Notes: generated by a model from the letters alone, not told the origin. 64,000 nucleotides of DNA from Rubrivivax sp. (GCA_020248915.1 JADCGP010000003.1:310001-374000); one strand, 5' to 3'. Positions 48,369-62,496 are shown, counted from the first letter of the stretch. A program made the numbers and translations.

Positions 48369-50318
48369 ATGCGCCCGCAGCGGCCCGATCCCGTCCTGGC
48401 TGCATCTGCATCTGCATCTGCGACTGCGACTGCGACTGCGACTGCGACTGCGACTGCGACTGCGACTGCGACTGCGCCAGGCCGCGCACCCCTACCGCCC
48501 GCTCCGCCCTTGACTGCCACCCACCCGCGCCCGCCACCGGCCTGGATCCTGCCCGGCCTGACGGCGGCTGCTGCTGCGCTGCCTTCGCTGCTGGCCTTCA
48601 ACGTCTCCCCGTCGCCGACCTACTTGAACCAGGCGCTGGCGCTGGCGCTCTGGGGCCTGTGGGCGGTGGTGCTGGCCGAGATGGCGCCCGCGTCGCCCGG
48701 CCGCGCCGCGTGGCCCGTGGCGGCCGCGCTGGCCGCGCTGGCCCTCGGGGTGCTGTGGTCCTGGGGCCCCGGCGCGCTGCCGTCGTCGCTCGCGCTGTCG
48801 GCGCTCGGGTTGCTGGCGGCGGCGGCGCTGCTGCTGGCCAGCGGCGCCGCCGCGCGCCGTGGCGCGCTGGCGCCGCGGCTGTTCGCCGCCTTCTGCGTGG
48901 CCTGGGTCGCCGCCGGCCTGGCCAACGCCGCGATCGCGCTGGTGCAGGTGTTCGCGCCCGCCTGGCCCGACGGCAACTGGATCGCCGAGAGCGGACTGCC
49001 CGGGCGCGCGGTGGGCAACCTGCGCCAACCCAACCACCTGAGCAGCCTGCTGCTGTGGTCGTCGATCGCGGTGATCGCCCTCGTCGAGATGGGTCGGCTG
49101 TCGCGGCGCCGGGCCGTGCCGCTGCTGGCGCTGTTCGTCTGGGCGGTCGTGCTGACCGCCTCGCGCACCGGCCTGCTGAGCGTGCTGCTGCTGGCGCTGT
49201 GGGGTGCCGCTGACCGGCGTCTCGCCGGCCGCACCCGCGTGCTGCTGCTGGCCGCGCCGCTGATGTACGCGCTCGCGTGGTGGGGGATGGCGCAGTGGGC
49301 CGCCGCGTCCGCGCACGTGTTCGGCGGCGCCGAGCGGCTGGCTGGCAGCGACGTGTCGAGCTCGCGCTTCGGCATCTGGGCCAACACGCTCGAGCTGATC
49401 CGGCGCGAGCCCTGGCTGGGCGTCGGCTTCGGCGAGTTCAACTTCGCGTGGACGCTGACGCCGTTCCCCGGGCGGCCGACGGCCTTCTTCGACCACGCGC
49501 ACAACCTGCCGCTGCACGTGCTGGCCGAACTCGGGCTGCCTCTGGGCAGCGCCGTGCTCGCGCTGCTGCTGCTCGGGCTGGGGCAGGGCATCGCGCGGGC
49601 CTGGCGCACCGACGGCGAGCAGGGCACGGCCGCGCGCGCGGCGATGCTGATGGTGACGATGATCGGGCTGCACAGCCTGCTCGAGTACCCGCTGTGGTAC
49701 AGCTACTTCCTGCTGCCGGCCGCCTGGGCCTGGGGCTTTGCGCTCGGCGCGCCGCGCCGCCAGGAGCGGCCGTCGGCCGCTGCGCCGCGGGTGCTTGCGG
49801 CCGCGTGCGCCGCACTGGCGCTGGGTGCGGTGCTGTCGATGGCCGACTACCTGCGCGTGGCCGCCATCTTCGTGGCCGCGCCGGGCGCGCCGCCGCTCGA
49901 GCAGCGCATCGCCGACGGCCAGCGCAGCGTGCTGTTCGCGCACCACGCCCACTACGCCGCCGTCACCCGCGACACCCTGCCGCCCGATGCCGGGCGGTCC
50001 TTCGCGGTGACGACCCACTACCTGCTGGACACGCGGCTGATGGTCGCCTGGGCGCGCTGGCTGCAGGCGAGCGGGCGCGAGGAGGAGGCGCGCCACGTGG
50101 CGGCGCGGCTGCGTGAGTTCCGGCGTCCCGACGACGACGGCCTGTTCACGCCCTGCGCGCAGGCCGGTGCACCCGACTTCCCGTGCCGGCCGCCGGCGCG
50201 CGAGCTGTCCTGGCGCGAGTTCGTCGCGCCGCCCGCACCGCCCGGGCGCGACCCGGCGGGCGTCGGCGCCGGCGCCAATGCCCGCGCCAATTCAGGCGTC
50301 AGGACGCCACCGCCGTAG
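48369..50318 (+). CDS. PglL/Wzy-type O-oligosaccharyltransferase (second copy)
   Basis: Up to 649 aa. Membrane topology and motifs parallel the first copy ([79 protein letters not shown]), with a C-terminal soluble domain carrying [10 protein letters not shown] and [13 protein letters not shown]. The N-terminus from ATG 48369 includes a repetitive Ala-Ser/Ala-Thr stretch encoded by hexanucleotides; TTG 48510 would place the repeat outside the protein. Sequence differs from copy one beyond the core motifs, so the two probably act on different substrates. The stop overlaps the convergent moaC end by 20 bp. Confidence 0.8.
   Translation: MRPQRPDPVLAASASASATATATATATATATATATAPGRAPLPPAPPLTATHPRPPPAWILPGLTAAAAALPSLLAFNVSPSPTYLNQALALALWGLWAVVLAEMAPASPGRAAWPVAAALAALALGVLWSWGPGALPSSLALSALGLLAAAALLLASGAAARRGALAPRLFAAFCVAWVAAGLANAAIALVQVFAPAWPDGNWIAESGLPGRAVGNLRQPNHLSSLLLWSSIAVIALVEMGRLSRRRAVPLLALFVWAVVLTASRTGLLSVLLLALWGAADRRLAGRTRVLLLAAPLMYALAWWGMAQWAAASAHVFGGAERLAGSDVSSSRFGIWANTLELIRREPWLGVGFGEFNFAWTLTPFPGRPTAFFDHAHNLPLHVLAELGLPLGSAVLALLLLGLGQGIARAWRTDGEQGTAARAAMLMVTMIGLHSLLEYPLWYSYFLLPAAWAWGFALGAPRRQERPSAAAPRVLAAACAALALGAVLSMADYLRVAAIFVAAPGAPPLEQRIADGQRSVLFAHHAHYAAVTRDTLPPDAGRSFAVTTHYLLDTRLMVAWARWLQASGREEEARHVAARLREFRRPDDDGLFTPCAQAGAPDFPCRPPARELSWREFVAPPAPPGRDPAGVGAGANARANSGVRTPPP
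48402..48473 (+). repeat. Hexanucleotide microsatellite (GCATCT)3(GCGACT)9
   Basis: Twelve 6-bp units. In the frame of the second PglL gene it codes for Ala-Ser then Ala-Thr dipeptides. Unit size is a multiple of three, so changes in copy number would lengthen or shorten the protein without shifting the frame. Confidence 0.95.
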
Positions 50319-50868
50319 GCGGCGCGTTGCGGTCGGCCGTCGCACTGGGTGGAGGATCGCCGGCCGGGTCGCCGGTCGACCCGCCCGGCAGGCCCGCCTC
50401 CCAGGCCCCGCTGCGGCCCCCGCTCTTCGACAGCAGCCGGATGCCCTCCATCACCATGCCGCGATCGACGGCCTTGCACATGTCGTAGACGGTCAGCAGC
50501 CCCACCTGGACGGCCGTCAGCGCCTCCATCTCGACCCCGGTCGGGCCGACGGTCTCGGCCTGCACGACGCAGCGCAGGCGCGCTGCGGCCGGGTCGGGCT
50601 CGAAGTCGACGGCCACCCGGGTCAGCGCCAGCGGATGGCACAGCGGCACCAGGTCGGCCGTGCGCTTGGCCCCCTGGATCGCCGCGATGCGCGCCACCCC
50701 CAGCACGTCGCCCTTGCGCGCGCTGCCGGCGACCACCAGCCCGAGCGTGGCCGGCTGCATGCGGATCCAGCCTTCGGCCCGGGCCACCCGGTGCGTGGCC
50801 GGCTTCGGGCCCACGTCCACCATGTGAGCCTGGCCTTGGCCGTCGAAGTGCGTGAGCGTTGGGTTCAT
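50299..50868 (-). CDS. moaC: Cyclic pyranopterin monophosphate synthase
   Basis: Second enzyme of molybdenum cofactor synthesis (MoaC), 189 aa. Blocks [73 protein letters not shown] (active-site Asp and Lys) and [20 protein letters not shown]. The C-terminal tail beyond the usual end is Gly/Pro/Ala-rich, about 30 residues. ATG 50868; the longer in-frame reading upstream is rejected. Other mo genes are absent nearby. Confidence 0.95.
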   Translation of the reverse strand: MNPTLTHFDGQGQAHMVDVGPKPATHRVARAEGWIRMQPATLGLVVAGSARKGDVLGVARIAAIQGAKRTADLVPLCHPLALTRVAVDFEPDPAAARLRCVVQAETVGPTGVEMEALTAVQVGLLTVYDMCKAVDRGMVMEGIRLLSKSGGRSGAWEAGLPGGSTGDPAGDPPPSATADRNAPPTAVAS

Positions 50869-51074
50869 CGGCGCAGCAACCTTCGGCAACATTGCAGTGT
50901 CATCATTGTGTGCGCGGCGACGGAACGGACGGCCCCGATGCCGCTCCAAGCGCTGCATCGGCCTGGCCATCCCCCGCTTCCGACGCCGTCCCCGCTGGAC
51001 CCCGCCTGCGACTGCCTTCCCCCGCCGCCGCCAACCACTCCCGCCGCCGAGCCGCACCGCCGGAAGCGCCGACC

Positions 51075-52748
51075 TTGCCCAGCCGCCCCGCCCCGCCCGC
51101 CGCGCCCGTCTCACCGGGGCCGCGCCCCGCCTGCCGGCCGCGCACGCCCGCCACGCGTGCACTGCTGCTCGCCCTGGCTGCCAGCGTCACGCTGGCCGGC
51201 GCGCCCGTGCCGGCGCGTGCCCAGCCCGCGATGCTTCCGGCGCTGGGCGAGTCGGCCTCGGTCGACCTGTCGGTGGCCGACGAGAAGCGCATCGGCGAGC
51301 AGATCCTGCGCGAGGCTCGGCGCGACCCCGACTTCCTCGACGACCCGGTGCTGCTGGCCTACGTGCAGAGCCTCTGGCAGCCGCTGCTGGCCGCCGCGCG
51401 CGCCGCCGGTCACATCGACGCCGATCTCGAGCGCCAGTTCGCCTGGGAGGTGTTCCTGGTGCGCGACCGGACCGTCAACGCCTTCGCGTGGCCCGGCGGT
51501 TACGTGGGCGTGCACCTGGGACTGCTCGCGCTGACGACCAACGCCGACCAGCTCGCCTCGGTGCTGGCACACGAGCTGGCGCACGTGTCGCAGCGTCACA
51601 TCGCGCGCAGCATCGGCAACGCGCAGCGCGCGTCGCTGCTGACGATCGCCGGCTTCCTGCTCGGCATCCTGGCCGCCAGCCGCAGCAATGCCGACGGTGC
51701 CAACGCAGCCATCATGGGCGGGCAGGCCGTCGGGGCGCAGGCGCAGCTGAATTTCTCGCGCGACATGGAGCGCGAGGCCGACCGCGTCGGTGCGCTGATC
51801 CTGAACGACGCGCGCTTCGCGCCCGGTGGCATGGCACAGATGTTCGAGAAGCTCGACCTCGCGCAGCGCATCAACGACACCGGCGGCTTCCCGTACCTGC
51901 GCTCGCACCCGCTGACCACCGAGCGCATCAGCGAGGCCCGCAACCGGCTGCTGCTGGCGCCGGCCACGGCGCCGCAGCCCACGCTGATGCATGCGCTGAT
52001 GCAACTGCGCGCGCGCGTGCTGATGGACCCCGATCCGCAGGCGCTGGCGCGGCTGGCCGGCGGCGGCAGCAGCTCGCCGCTGGCCGTCGACCGCGTGGCC
52101 GCGCTGTACGGCGGCGCGCTCGCGCAGCAGCGGCTGGGCAACGCGGCACGCGCCGAGTCGATGCTGGTCGAGGCGCAGGCGGCAGCGGCCGCGCTGCCGG
52201 TGCGCGAGGCCGATGCCGAGCGCGCGCTCGCGCTCGAGCGCGCGCAGGCCCGCGTGGCCCGGGGCGATGCGCCCGCGGCGCTGGCGCTGCTCGACGAGCT
52301 GGCCCGTGCCGGCGCCGACCGGCCGCTGCTGCTGGCGCAGGCGCGCGCCGCACTGGCCTGGGGCCGCAGCGACGCGACGGCCGCCGCGCCGTCGCTGCGC
52401 CGCAGCACCGAGGCGCTGCAGACCTGGGTGGCCGAGCGCGCGCAGGACGCGCAGGCCTGGGAGCTGCTGGCCGCGACCGCCGAGGCGATCGGGCAGAAGC
52501 TGCGCTCGATGCGCGCCGCGGCCGAGGCACGCGCCGTGCTTGGTGACCTCGCCGGCGCGGTCGACCGCCTGCGCGCCGCGCAGTCGGCAGCACGCTCGGC
52601 CAGCGCGCCGCAGGACTTCATCGAAGCCTCCGTCATCGACGCGCGGCTGCGCCAGCTGCAGCGCGAGCGGCGCGAGCTGGCGCTGGAGATGCAGCGCCAG
52701 CGCGGCGGCGGTCGCGACGACGGGCGCGGCGCACCGCCGCCGCAGTAG
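51075..52748 (+). CDS. BepA-like M48 metalloprotease with TPR region
   Basis: Periplasmic zinc protease of 557 aa from TTG 51075. Signal-like segment [18 protein letters not shown] with cleavage after ARAQ, then the M48 domain with HEXXH in [13 protein letters not shown] (His166, His170) and a third Glu in [13 protein letters not shown]. From about residue 300 the chain is helical with TPR-like repeats ([20 protein letters not shown]). Similar to BepA, which assembles or degrades LptD and other outer-membrane proteins. The start is uncertain: no ATG precedes the signal; TTG at 50859 or 51075 are possible. Confidence 0.87.
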   Translation: MPSRPAPPAAPVSPGPRPACRPRTPATRALLLALAASVTLAGAPVPARAQPAMLPALGESASVDLSVADEKRIGEQILREARRDPDFLDDPVLLAYVQSLWQPLLAAARAAGHIDADLERQFAWEVFLVRDRTVNAFAWPGGYVGVHLGLLALTTNADQLASVLAHELAHVSQRHIARSIGNAQRASLLTIAGFLLGILAASRSNADGANAAIMGGQAVGAQAQLNFSRDMEREADRVGALILNDARFAPGGMAQMFEKLDLAQRINDTGGFPYLRSHPLTTERISEARNRLLLAPATAPQPTLMHALMQLRARVLMDPDPQALARLAGGGSSSPLAVDRVAALYGGALAQQRLGNAARAESMLVEAQAAAAALPVREADAERALALERAQARVARGDAPAALALLDELARAGADRPLLLAQARAALAWGRSDATAAAPSLRRSTEALQTWVAERAQDAQAWELLAATAEAIGQKLRSMRAAAEARAVLGDLAGAVDRLRAAQSAARSASAPQDFIEASVIDARLRQLQRERRELALEMQRQRGGGRDDGRGAPPPQ

Positions 52749-52908
52749 AAGCCGCTGCAGCCGCCGCCGCAGCTGCGGTCGCCGCGGCGGTGGTCGCGTC
52801 GCGACGGTCTCGCCACACCTCGGGATTGCCCGGTATCGGCCTCGCGACAGCCTCGAGACACCTCGCGACCGCCTCACATCAGAATGCGCCGCGGAAGAGA
52901 GGCGCCCG

Positions 52909-55900
52909 ATGAGCGAGCAGCGTGAGCAGGCTGGAGTGAGGACTGGATCGCCAGCCGCTGTGCCGACCGGTGCGGCGACCGGTGTGTCGGCAGGCGTGTC
53001 GGCAGGCGGATCTGCCGTTGCCGCGGATCCGTTGCCGATTCCCGCGGCCGGGTCGGCCGCGACGCTGCCGATGCCGGCCTCGCAACCGGGTGCGCCGGCT
53101 CGCACGCGGCGGCAGGCCGCGCGCTGGCGCCCGTCAGGGCCGAGGCTCGCCGCCGCCGGCCTGCTGCTGCTGGCCGCGGCCTTGCCGGCGTCGGCCGTGC
53201 GCGTGAGCTCGATCACGCCGTCCGGCGAGGCCGGTCCGGTGCGCCAGGTGGTCGTTCGCTTCGACGGCGCCGCGGTGGCGGCCGGCAACCCGCAGGCCCC
53301 GGCGCCTTACACGCTGCAGTGCGACGGGGCCGCGGTGGCCGGCCAGGGCCGCTGGCTCGACCCGCAGCGCTGGGTGTTCGACCTGGAGTCTGCGCTCGCC
53401 CCCGGGCGCCGCTGCGTGCTGAATGCCGTGGCCGGGCTGACAGCGCCGGACGGCAGCGCCGTGCAGGGCCCGGCCGAGCACGCGTTCTCGGGCGGCGCCC
53501 CGGCTGTGCTGCGCGTGCAGCCGTGGCCGGGCGGCCGCATCGAGGAGGACCAGCACTTCCTGCTCGAGCTGTCCGGCGCGGCCGACGCGGCCAGCGTGCA
53601 GCGCAGCGCCTGGTGCGAAGTCGACGGCCTGCGCGAGCGCATCGGCGTGCGGCTGCTCGAGGGCGAGGCCAAGGCGGCCGTGCTGCGTCGGCTGCGCGAG
53701 CGCGGCGAGCCCGGGCGCTTCGTGCTGCTGGCTTGCGAGCGGCGCTTCGCGCCCGAGGGGCAGGTGCGCCTGGTGTGGGGCGCGGGCATCGCCGCGGCTG
53801 GGCAGCCTGCGCTGGCCACGCGCGCCGAGCGCCGCTGGGAGTGGATCGTGCGGCCGCGGCTGCTGGCCGAGTTCAGCTGCGAGCGCGAGCGCGCCCAGGC
53901 GCCCTGCCTGCCGCTGCGGCCGCTGACGCTGCGCTTCAACGCCCCGGTGCAGCGCGCCCAGGCACTGGCGGCGCGGCTCGCGCTCGAAGGCGGCGGGACG
54001 GCGCTCGTGCCGGTGGCCGACGGCGACGAGCGCAGCCCCTTCGTCACCGAGGTGCGCTTCGCCGCGCCGCTGCCGGAGAACGCGCGCTTCACGCTGACGC
54101 TGCCGGCCCGGCTGGAGGACGAGACCGGTCGCGCGCTGGGCAACGCGACGTCCTTCCCGCTGCCGGTGGCCACCGGCGCGCTGCCGCCGCTGGCCAAGTT
54201 CGCGGCCGCGCCGTTCGGCATCGTCGAGGCCGGCCGCGGCCCCGACGAACCCGCGCTGGTCCCGCTGACGCTGCGCCACGTGCAGGCCGACCTCGCCGGT
54301 GCACGCACCGGTGGGCAGATCGCGCTGCGCCGCCTCGGGCCCGAGGTCGACGACGCGACGCTGCTGGGCTGGATCGCGCGCGTGCGGCGCTGGCACGAGA
54401 ACACGCTCGGCGCACGCGAGGCCGGCCGGCCGCAGTCGGAGTGGTTCACGACCGTCAACGAGACCGACGCGCGCGGCCGGCCGCGCGCGGTGAAGGTCGA
54501 GCGCACGATCGCCACGCGCGAGCTGTCGCTGCTGGCCGGCGATGCCGAGGCGCGGCGCACCGGGCTGCCCGAAGCGGCGACGGCCGCGCCGCGCGCCACC
54601 GAGGTCGTCGGCGTGCCGGTGCCGGCGCGCGGCTACCACGTGCTCGAGGTCGAGTCGCGCATCCTCGGCGAGTCGCTGCTGGCCGCGCGTGCGCCGATGT
54701 ACGTGCGCACCGGCGCGCTCGTCACCAACCTGGCGGTGCACTTCAAGGGCGGCCGCACCTCCAGCCTCGTCTGGGTGACCCGCCTCGATCGCGGGCGGCC
54801 GGTGGCCGACGCCCGCGTGGCCGTCAACGACTGCAACGGCAAGGTGCTGTGGAGCGGCCGCACCGATGCCGCGGGGATCGCGCGCATCGACCGCGGCTTC
54901 CCGGACGACGTCGAGCGCTGCCCGACGCCGGACGGCCTGTTCGTCACCGCGCGCCACGGCGAGGGCGCGGCGGCCGACCTGGCCTTCGTCTTCAGCCGCT
55001 GGAACCGCGGCATCGAGCCCTGGCGGTTCGGCCTGGCCACGTCGTCGGAGCCGGTGCCCGACCGGCGCGCGCACACGGTGTTCGACCGCACGCTGCTGCG
55101 CGCCGGAGAGACGGTGTCGATGAAGCACTTCGTGCGCGAGGAGACCCCGCGCGGCCTCGCGCTGCCGGTGCCCGACGCGCTGCCCGACCGCGTGCGCATC
55201 ACTCACGTGGGCAGCGGCAGCGAGGTCGTGCAGCCGCTTGCCTGGCCCCGCGGCGCGCGCTCGGCCGAGAGCCGCTGGGCGATCCCGGCGACGGCCGCGC
55301 TCGGCCTGTACGACGTCGTGCTGCTGCGTGGCGACCGCGCCTGGGGCAGCGGCAGCTTCCGCGTCGAGGCGTTCCGCGTGCCGCTGGTCGACGCCCGCCT
55401 CGCCGCGCCGCGCGGGCTGCAGGTGGCGCCGGCGCAGCTCGCCTTCGAGGTGCAGCTCGCGGCGCTGGCCGGCGGGCCGATGCCCGGGGCGGCGCTCGAG
55501 CTGTCGGCGCTGATGCGGCCGCGCGTGCCGCGCTTTGCCGGCCACGAGGAGTTCGCCTTCGAGCCGCCGCGCGAACGGCCCGATCCGTCCCGCGCCGCCG
55601 ATGCCGAGGAGGAGGCGCCGGACACGGCCCGCGTGGTCGCCAGCCGGCTGCCGGCGCGCACCGATGCGCGCGGCGCGGCCCGCGTCGTCGTCGACCGGCT
55701 GCCGCCGGTGACGCAGCCGGCCGAGCTGCTGGCCGAGCTGGCCTTCGACGACCCGAACGGCGAGCGCCAGACCGTGGCCCAGCGCGTCGCGCTGTGGCCG
55801 AGCGCGGTGGTCGTCGGCATCCGTCTGCCCGGCTGGGCCGCCGGCCGCGGCGACGCGCGCTACACCGTGGTGGTGCTGGACACCGAGGGCCGGCCCCTCA

Positions 55901-58900
55901 AGGACCGCGCCGTGGCGGTGACCGCGCGGCAGCACCGCACGCTGAGCACGCGCACGCGCCTGGTTGGGGGCTTCTATGCCTACGACAACCAGCACACGCT
56001 GCGCGAACTCGGCGAGGTCTGCCGCGGCCGCACCGACGCGCGCGGCCGCCTCGAGTGCGAGTCGAGGTTCACCGACGGCGGCGAGATCGAACTCGTCGCC
56101 GCCAGCGCCGACGACGCCGGGCGCGCGGCCCGCGCCGCCGCGAGCCTGTGGGTCAGCACCGGCGAGCGCTGGTGGTTCGCACAGGACAACGACGACCGCA
56201 TCGACATCCTGCCGGAGCAGCGCGAGCTCGCGCCCGGCGCGACCGCGCGGCTGCAGGTGCGCATGCCGTACGCCCAGGCCACCGCGCTGGTGACGGTGGA
56301 GCGCGAGGGCGTGCTCGACGCACGCGTGGTCACGCTCGCCGGGCGGCAGCCGGTGATTGAGCTGCCCATCCCCGCGGGCGGCGGCGCGGACTCCTGGGCG
56401 CCCAACGTGCACGTCGGCGTGCTGGTGCTGCGCGGCCGCCTGCGCGAGGCGCCGTGGTGGAGCCTGTTCACCTGGGGCTGGCGCGACCCGCTCGACTGGT
56501 GGCAGGCCTTCCGGCACGAGGGGCGGGAGTACCGCGCGCCGACCGCGCTGGTCGACCTGGCACGGCCCGGGTTCAAGTTCGGTGTCGCGTCGCTCACGGT
56601 CGGGCTCGATGCGCACCGGCTCGACGTCGCCGTCACGCCGGCCAAGACCACGGCCGCGGTGCGCGAGGTGGTGCCGGTCACGGTGCGGGTCGCGCAGGGC
56701 GGCAAGCCGGTGGCCGGGGCCGAGGTGGCCTTCGCCGCCGTCGACGAGGGCCTGCTCGCGCTCGCCGGCAACGAATCCTGGCGGCTGCTCGAGGGCCTGT
56801 GGCAGCCGCGGCCGTGGGGCGTGCAGACCGCCACCGCGGTGAGCGAGGTGATCGGGCGCCGCCACTATGGCCGCAAGACGCTGCCGCCGGGCGGCGGCGG
56901 CGGGCGCAACCCGACGCGCGAGCTGTTCGACACCCTGCTGCTGTGGCGCGGCACCGTGACGCTGGACGCCAGGGGCGAGGCGCGCATCGAGGTGCCGATG
57001 AACGACTCGCTGACGAGCTTCCGGCTCGTGGCCATCGCCGACGACGGCGGCTCGCGCTTCGGCACCGGCAGCGCGGTGGTGCGCGTCAGCCAGGACCTGC
57101 AGCTGCTGCCGGGCCTGGCGCCGCTGGCGCGTTCGGGCGACCGCATCGACGCCGGGTTCACGCTGCGCAATACCACCGCCCGCGCGATGGAGGTGCGGGC
57201 CACGCTGGCCGGCCGTGCGAGCCGCGCCGGCGGGGCGGGCGGTGGCGGAGGAAGTGCGGGCGGAAGTGCGGGCGGAAGTGCGCTCGCCTACCCGCCGCAA
57301 ACGGTCACGCTGGCCGCCGGCGCCGCGGCCGAGCTGCGCTGGACGGTGGAGGTGCCGGCCGACGCCGACCGCATCGAGTGGGAGGCGTCCGCCGAGGAGG
57401 TCGCCCGCGCCGCCGGGGCCAACGCGCCGGCCGCCGCGCGCGACCGCCTGCGGTTCGTGCAGGCGGTGCGCAGCCCGGTGCCGGTGCGGGTCTGGCAGGC
57501 CACGCTGCAGTCGCTGGCGCCGGGCGCACCGCTGACGCTGCCGCTGGCCGAGCCGCCGGGAGCGCTCGCGGGGCGCGGCGAGGTGCGTGTCACGCTGCAG
57601 CCGACGCTGGCCGGCGCGCTGCCGGCACTGCGGCGCTGGTTCGAGACCTACCCGTACACCTGCCTGGAGCAGCGGACGGCGCGCGCGCTCGGTCTTCGCG
57701 ACGCGGCGGCGTGGGCCGCGCTGGCCGACGAACTGCCGGGCTACCTGGATGCCGACGGCCTAGCCGGCTTCTTCCCGCCCGCGCCGGGCAGTGCGCCGCG
57801 CGGCAGCGACCGGCTGACGGCGCACCTGCTTGCCGTCGCCGACGAGGCCGGCTGGCGCTGGCCCGCGCCGGCGCAGGAGCAGATGCTGCAGGGCCTGGCC
57901 GGCTTCGTGGAAGGACGCCTCGAGCGCCGCTTCAACGCCCCGCGGGCCGACCTCGACGCGCGCAAGCTCGCTGCGCTCGAGGCGCTGTCGCGACATGGCC
58001 GTGCCGAGCCGCGGCACCTCGGCTCGATCGCCTTCACGCGCGAGTCGATGGCGGCCTGGCCCACGTCGGCCCTGCTCGATGCCTGGGGCGTGCTCGAGCG
58101 CCTGGCCGGCGCGCCGCAGCGCGCCGAGCGCCTGGCCGAGGTGCAGCGCCTGCTGCGCTCGCGACTGGTCGAGGGCGGCACGACGCTGAAGTTCGCCACC
58201 GAGGCCGAGGACGACTGGTGGTGGCTGCTCGAGAGCGGCGACGGCAACGCCGCGCGGCTCGTGCTGCGGGCCCTGCAGGCGCCGGGCTGGCGCGACGACG
58301 TGCCGCGGCTCGTGACGGCGACGCTCGCGCGCCAGCAGCGAGGGGCCTGGCGCACGACCACGGCCAACACCTGGGGCGTGCTGGCGCTGGAGAAGTTCTC
58401 GGCGGCGTTCGAGCGCACCCCCGTCGCCGGGTCGACCCTGCTCGCGCTCGGGCCGCCGGAGCGCCGGCAGGAGCGCCGCCACGACTGGGCCGCGGCGCCC
58501 CAGGGCGGCACGCTGGCGCTGCCGTCCTCCGGTGGCCCCTTCACGGCGCGCCACGAGGGCGGCGGCCAGCCGTGGCTGACGCTGCAGACGCTGGCCGCGG
58601 TGCCGCTGGCGCAGCCGGTGTCGGCCGGCTACCGTATCGCGCGCACGGTGAGCGCGGTGCAGCGCAAGCGGCCCGACGCGTGGAGCCGCGGCGACGTGCT
58701 GCGGGTGCGGCTGGAGATCGACGCCACGGCCGACTACGGGTGGGTCGTCGTCAGCGACCCGGTGCCCGCGGGCGCCACGCTGCTCGGCAGCGGGCTCGGG
58801 CGCGACTCGCAGATCGCCACGCGGGGCGAGCGCCGCGAGGGGGTGTGGCCGGCGTACGAGGAGCGCGCCGCCGACGCCTGGCGCGGCTACTACGAGTGGC

Positions 58901-59042
58901 TGCCGCGGGGCCGCCACGTGGTCGAGTACACGCTGCGACTCAACAGCAGCGGCCGCTTCGGCCTGCCGCCCGCGCGCGTGGAGGCGATGTACGCGCCGGA
59001 GAACTTCGCCGAGCTGCCGCTGGCGGTGCTGGAGGTGCAGCC

Positions 59043-59046
<4 letters not shown>
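52909..59046 (+). CDS. Alpha-2-macroglobulin-family protein with thioester
   Basis: Giant periplasmic protease trap of 2045 aa from ATG 52909 (AGAGAGG upstream). Typical of YfaS/YfhM-type bacterial macroglobulins: MG2 domain (ARAPMYVRTGALVTNLAVHF; DRGRPVADARVAVNDCNGK), bait-region-like middle, ANATO-like VSGD... replaced by NDSLTSFRLVAIADDGGSRF, and a thioester CLEQ at Cys1585-Gln1588. It is longer than the roughly 1650-residue E. coli protein. The hydrophobic signal (LAAAGLLLLAAALPASA) begins about 80 residues in, so ATG 53071 is an alternative start. Its stop overlaps pbpC (GTGA), matching the known A2M-PBP1C pairing that defends and repairs the cell wall. Confidence 0.92.
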
Positions 59047-61479
<2,433 letters not shown>

Positions 61480-61499
<20 letters not shown>

Positions 61500-61839
61500 A
61501 GATCCGCTCGACGGCGGCGTCGATGACGATGCCGCACAGGCTGTAGAGCAGCGACCCGATCAGCGCGGCCCAGAAACCGGCGACGTAGAAGCCCTCGAGC
61601 ACGCCGGCCGCGGCCCAGAACATCAGCGCGTTGATGACGAACAGGAACAGGCCGAGCGTCAGCAGCGTCACCGGCAGCGTCAGCAGCACCAGCAGCGGAC
61701 GCACCAGGGTGTTCAGCAGCCCCAGCACGAGCGCGGCGATCAGCGCCGCGCCGAAGCCGGCGACGGACACCCCCGAGTACAGCTGAGCCACCAGCAGCAA
61801 GGCCGCCGCGAGCAGCCCCCAGCGCACGAGCAGTTTCAT
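61480..61839 (-). CDS. Small membrane protein of the phage holin family (DUF360-like)
   Basis: 119 aa with four hydrophobic segments (LVRWGLLAAALLLVAQLY; AALIAALVLGLLNTLVRPLL; LLTLGLFLFVINALMFWAAA; FWAALIGSLLYSLCGIVIDA), typical of the YvlD/phage-holin-family IV proteins, widespread and of unknown function. The name does not mean prophage. ATG 61839; ATG 61851 is an alternative. Converges with pbpC (20-bp overlap). Confidence 0.85.
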
Positions 61840-61905
61840 GGTGGGCAGCATAGCGTGGCGGGAAAGCCTCTCCAAGGCGTCCGCACCCAGGAAAATCGCT
61901 TCTCA

Positions 61906-61917
61906 TCACCTAGGTGA
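61906..61917. promoter_or_regulatory. 12-bp palindrome TCACCTAGGTGA
   Basis: Perfect inverted repeat in the 222-bp divergent gap before the H1-like gene, beside an AT-richer stretch. It looks like an operator half for an unknown regulator; no match to a known consensus is claimed. Confidence 0.4.
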
Positions 61918-62061
61918 GGCATTACCATCGCGCCTGCCCGGCGTCCCATCGAGAAACGAGGGTCCGCGCGACGGCCGCACGAGGCACCGCCCCTTGCAGG
62001 CCCGCACCGAGATCCCGCGTGGCGCCGGCATCCGACTCAACCACTGACGGAGCAAGTACAG

Positions 62062-62496
62062 ATGGCAACTGCGAAGAAGGCGGCGAAGAAGGCCGCCGCG
62101 AAGAAGGCCCCGGCCAAGAAGGCCCCCGCGAAGAAGGCCGCGCCGGCCAAGAAGGCCCCCGCCAAGAAGGCGGCGCCGGCCAAGAAGGCTCCGGCGAAGA
62201 AGGCTGCGCCGGCCAAGAAGGCCGCGAAGAAGGCCCCGGCCAAGAAGCGCGCCCCGAGCGCCGCCTTCATGAAGCCGATGACCCCGAGCTCGGCGCTCGC
62301 GGCCATCATCGGCGACAAGGCGCTGCCGCGCACCGAGGTCACGAAGAAGGTCTGGGACTACATCAAGAAGAACGGCCTGCAGGACAAGGTCAAGAAGACC
62401 TTGATCAACGCCGACGAGAAGCTCAAGGGCGTGCTCGGCAAGGCGCAGGTCTCGATGTTCGAGATGACCAAGCTGATCAGCAGCCACCTGAAGTGA
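62062..62496 (+). CDS. Histone H1-like Lys/Ala-rich protein with SWIB domain
   Basis: 144 aa. Residues 1-67 consist of repeated AKKAPAKKAAPAKK units like eukaryotic H1 tails or the bacterial HctB/AlgP type; residues 68-144 form a SWIB/MDM2 domain (MTPSSALAAIIGDKALPRTE; KKVWDYIKKNGLQDKVKKTL; SMFEMTKLISSHLK). Probably a DNA-binding nucleoid protein. The repetitive Lys codons (aag) and Ala codons mean the length may vary between strains. GGAGC precedes ATG 62062. A GC-rich hairpin follows downstream. Confidence 0.9.
   Translation: MATAKKAAKKAAAKKAPAKKAPAKKAAPAKKAPAKKAAPAKKAPAKKAAPAKKAAKKAPAKKRAPSAAFMKPMTPSSALAAIIGDKALPRTEVTKKVWDYIKKNGLQDKVKKTLINADEKLKGVLGKAQVSMFEMTKLISSHLK

Noticed and set aside
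48231..48473. Repeats as a possible CRISPR array
   Set aside because: Units are 6 or 13 bp and directly abutting without spacers, so this is simple-sequence repetition.
47893..48537. Minus-strand frame with a poly Gln-Ser stretch opposite the microsatellite
   Set aside because: The Gln-Ser run is just the reverse reading of the CGACTG repeat, and the rest overlaps the end of the first ligase gene.
53134..57300. A 1388-codon minus-strand frame opposite the macroglobulin
   Set aside because: Its composition is dominated by Arg, Ala, Gly and His with no family motif, and it lies fully antisense to a convincing gene.
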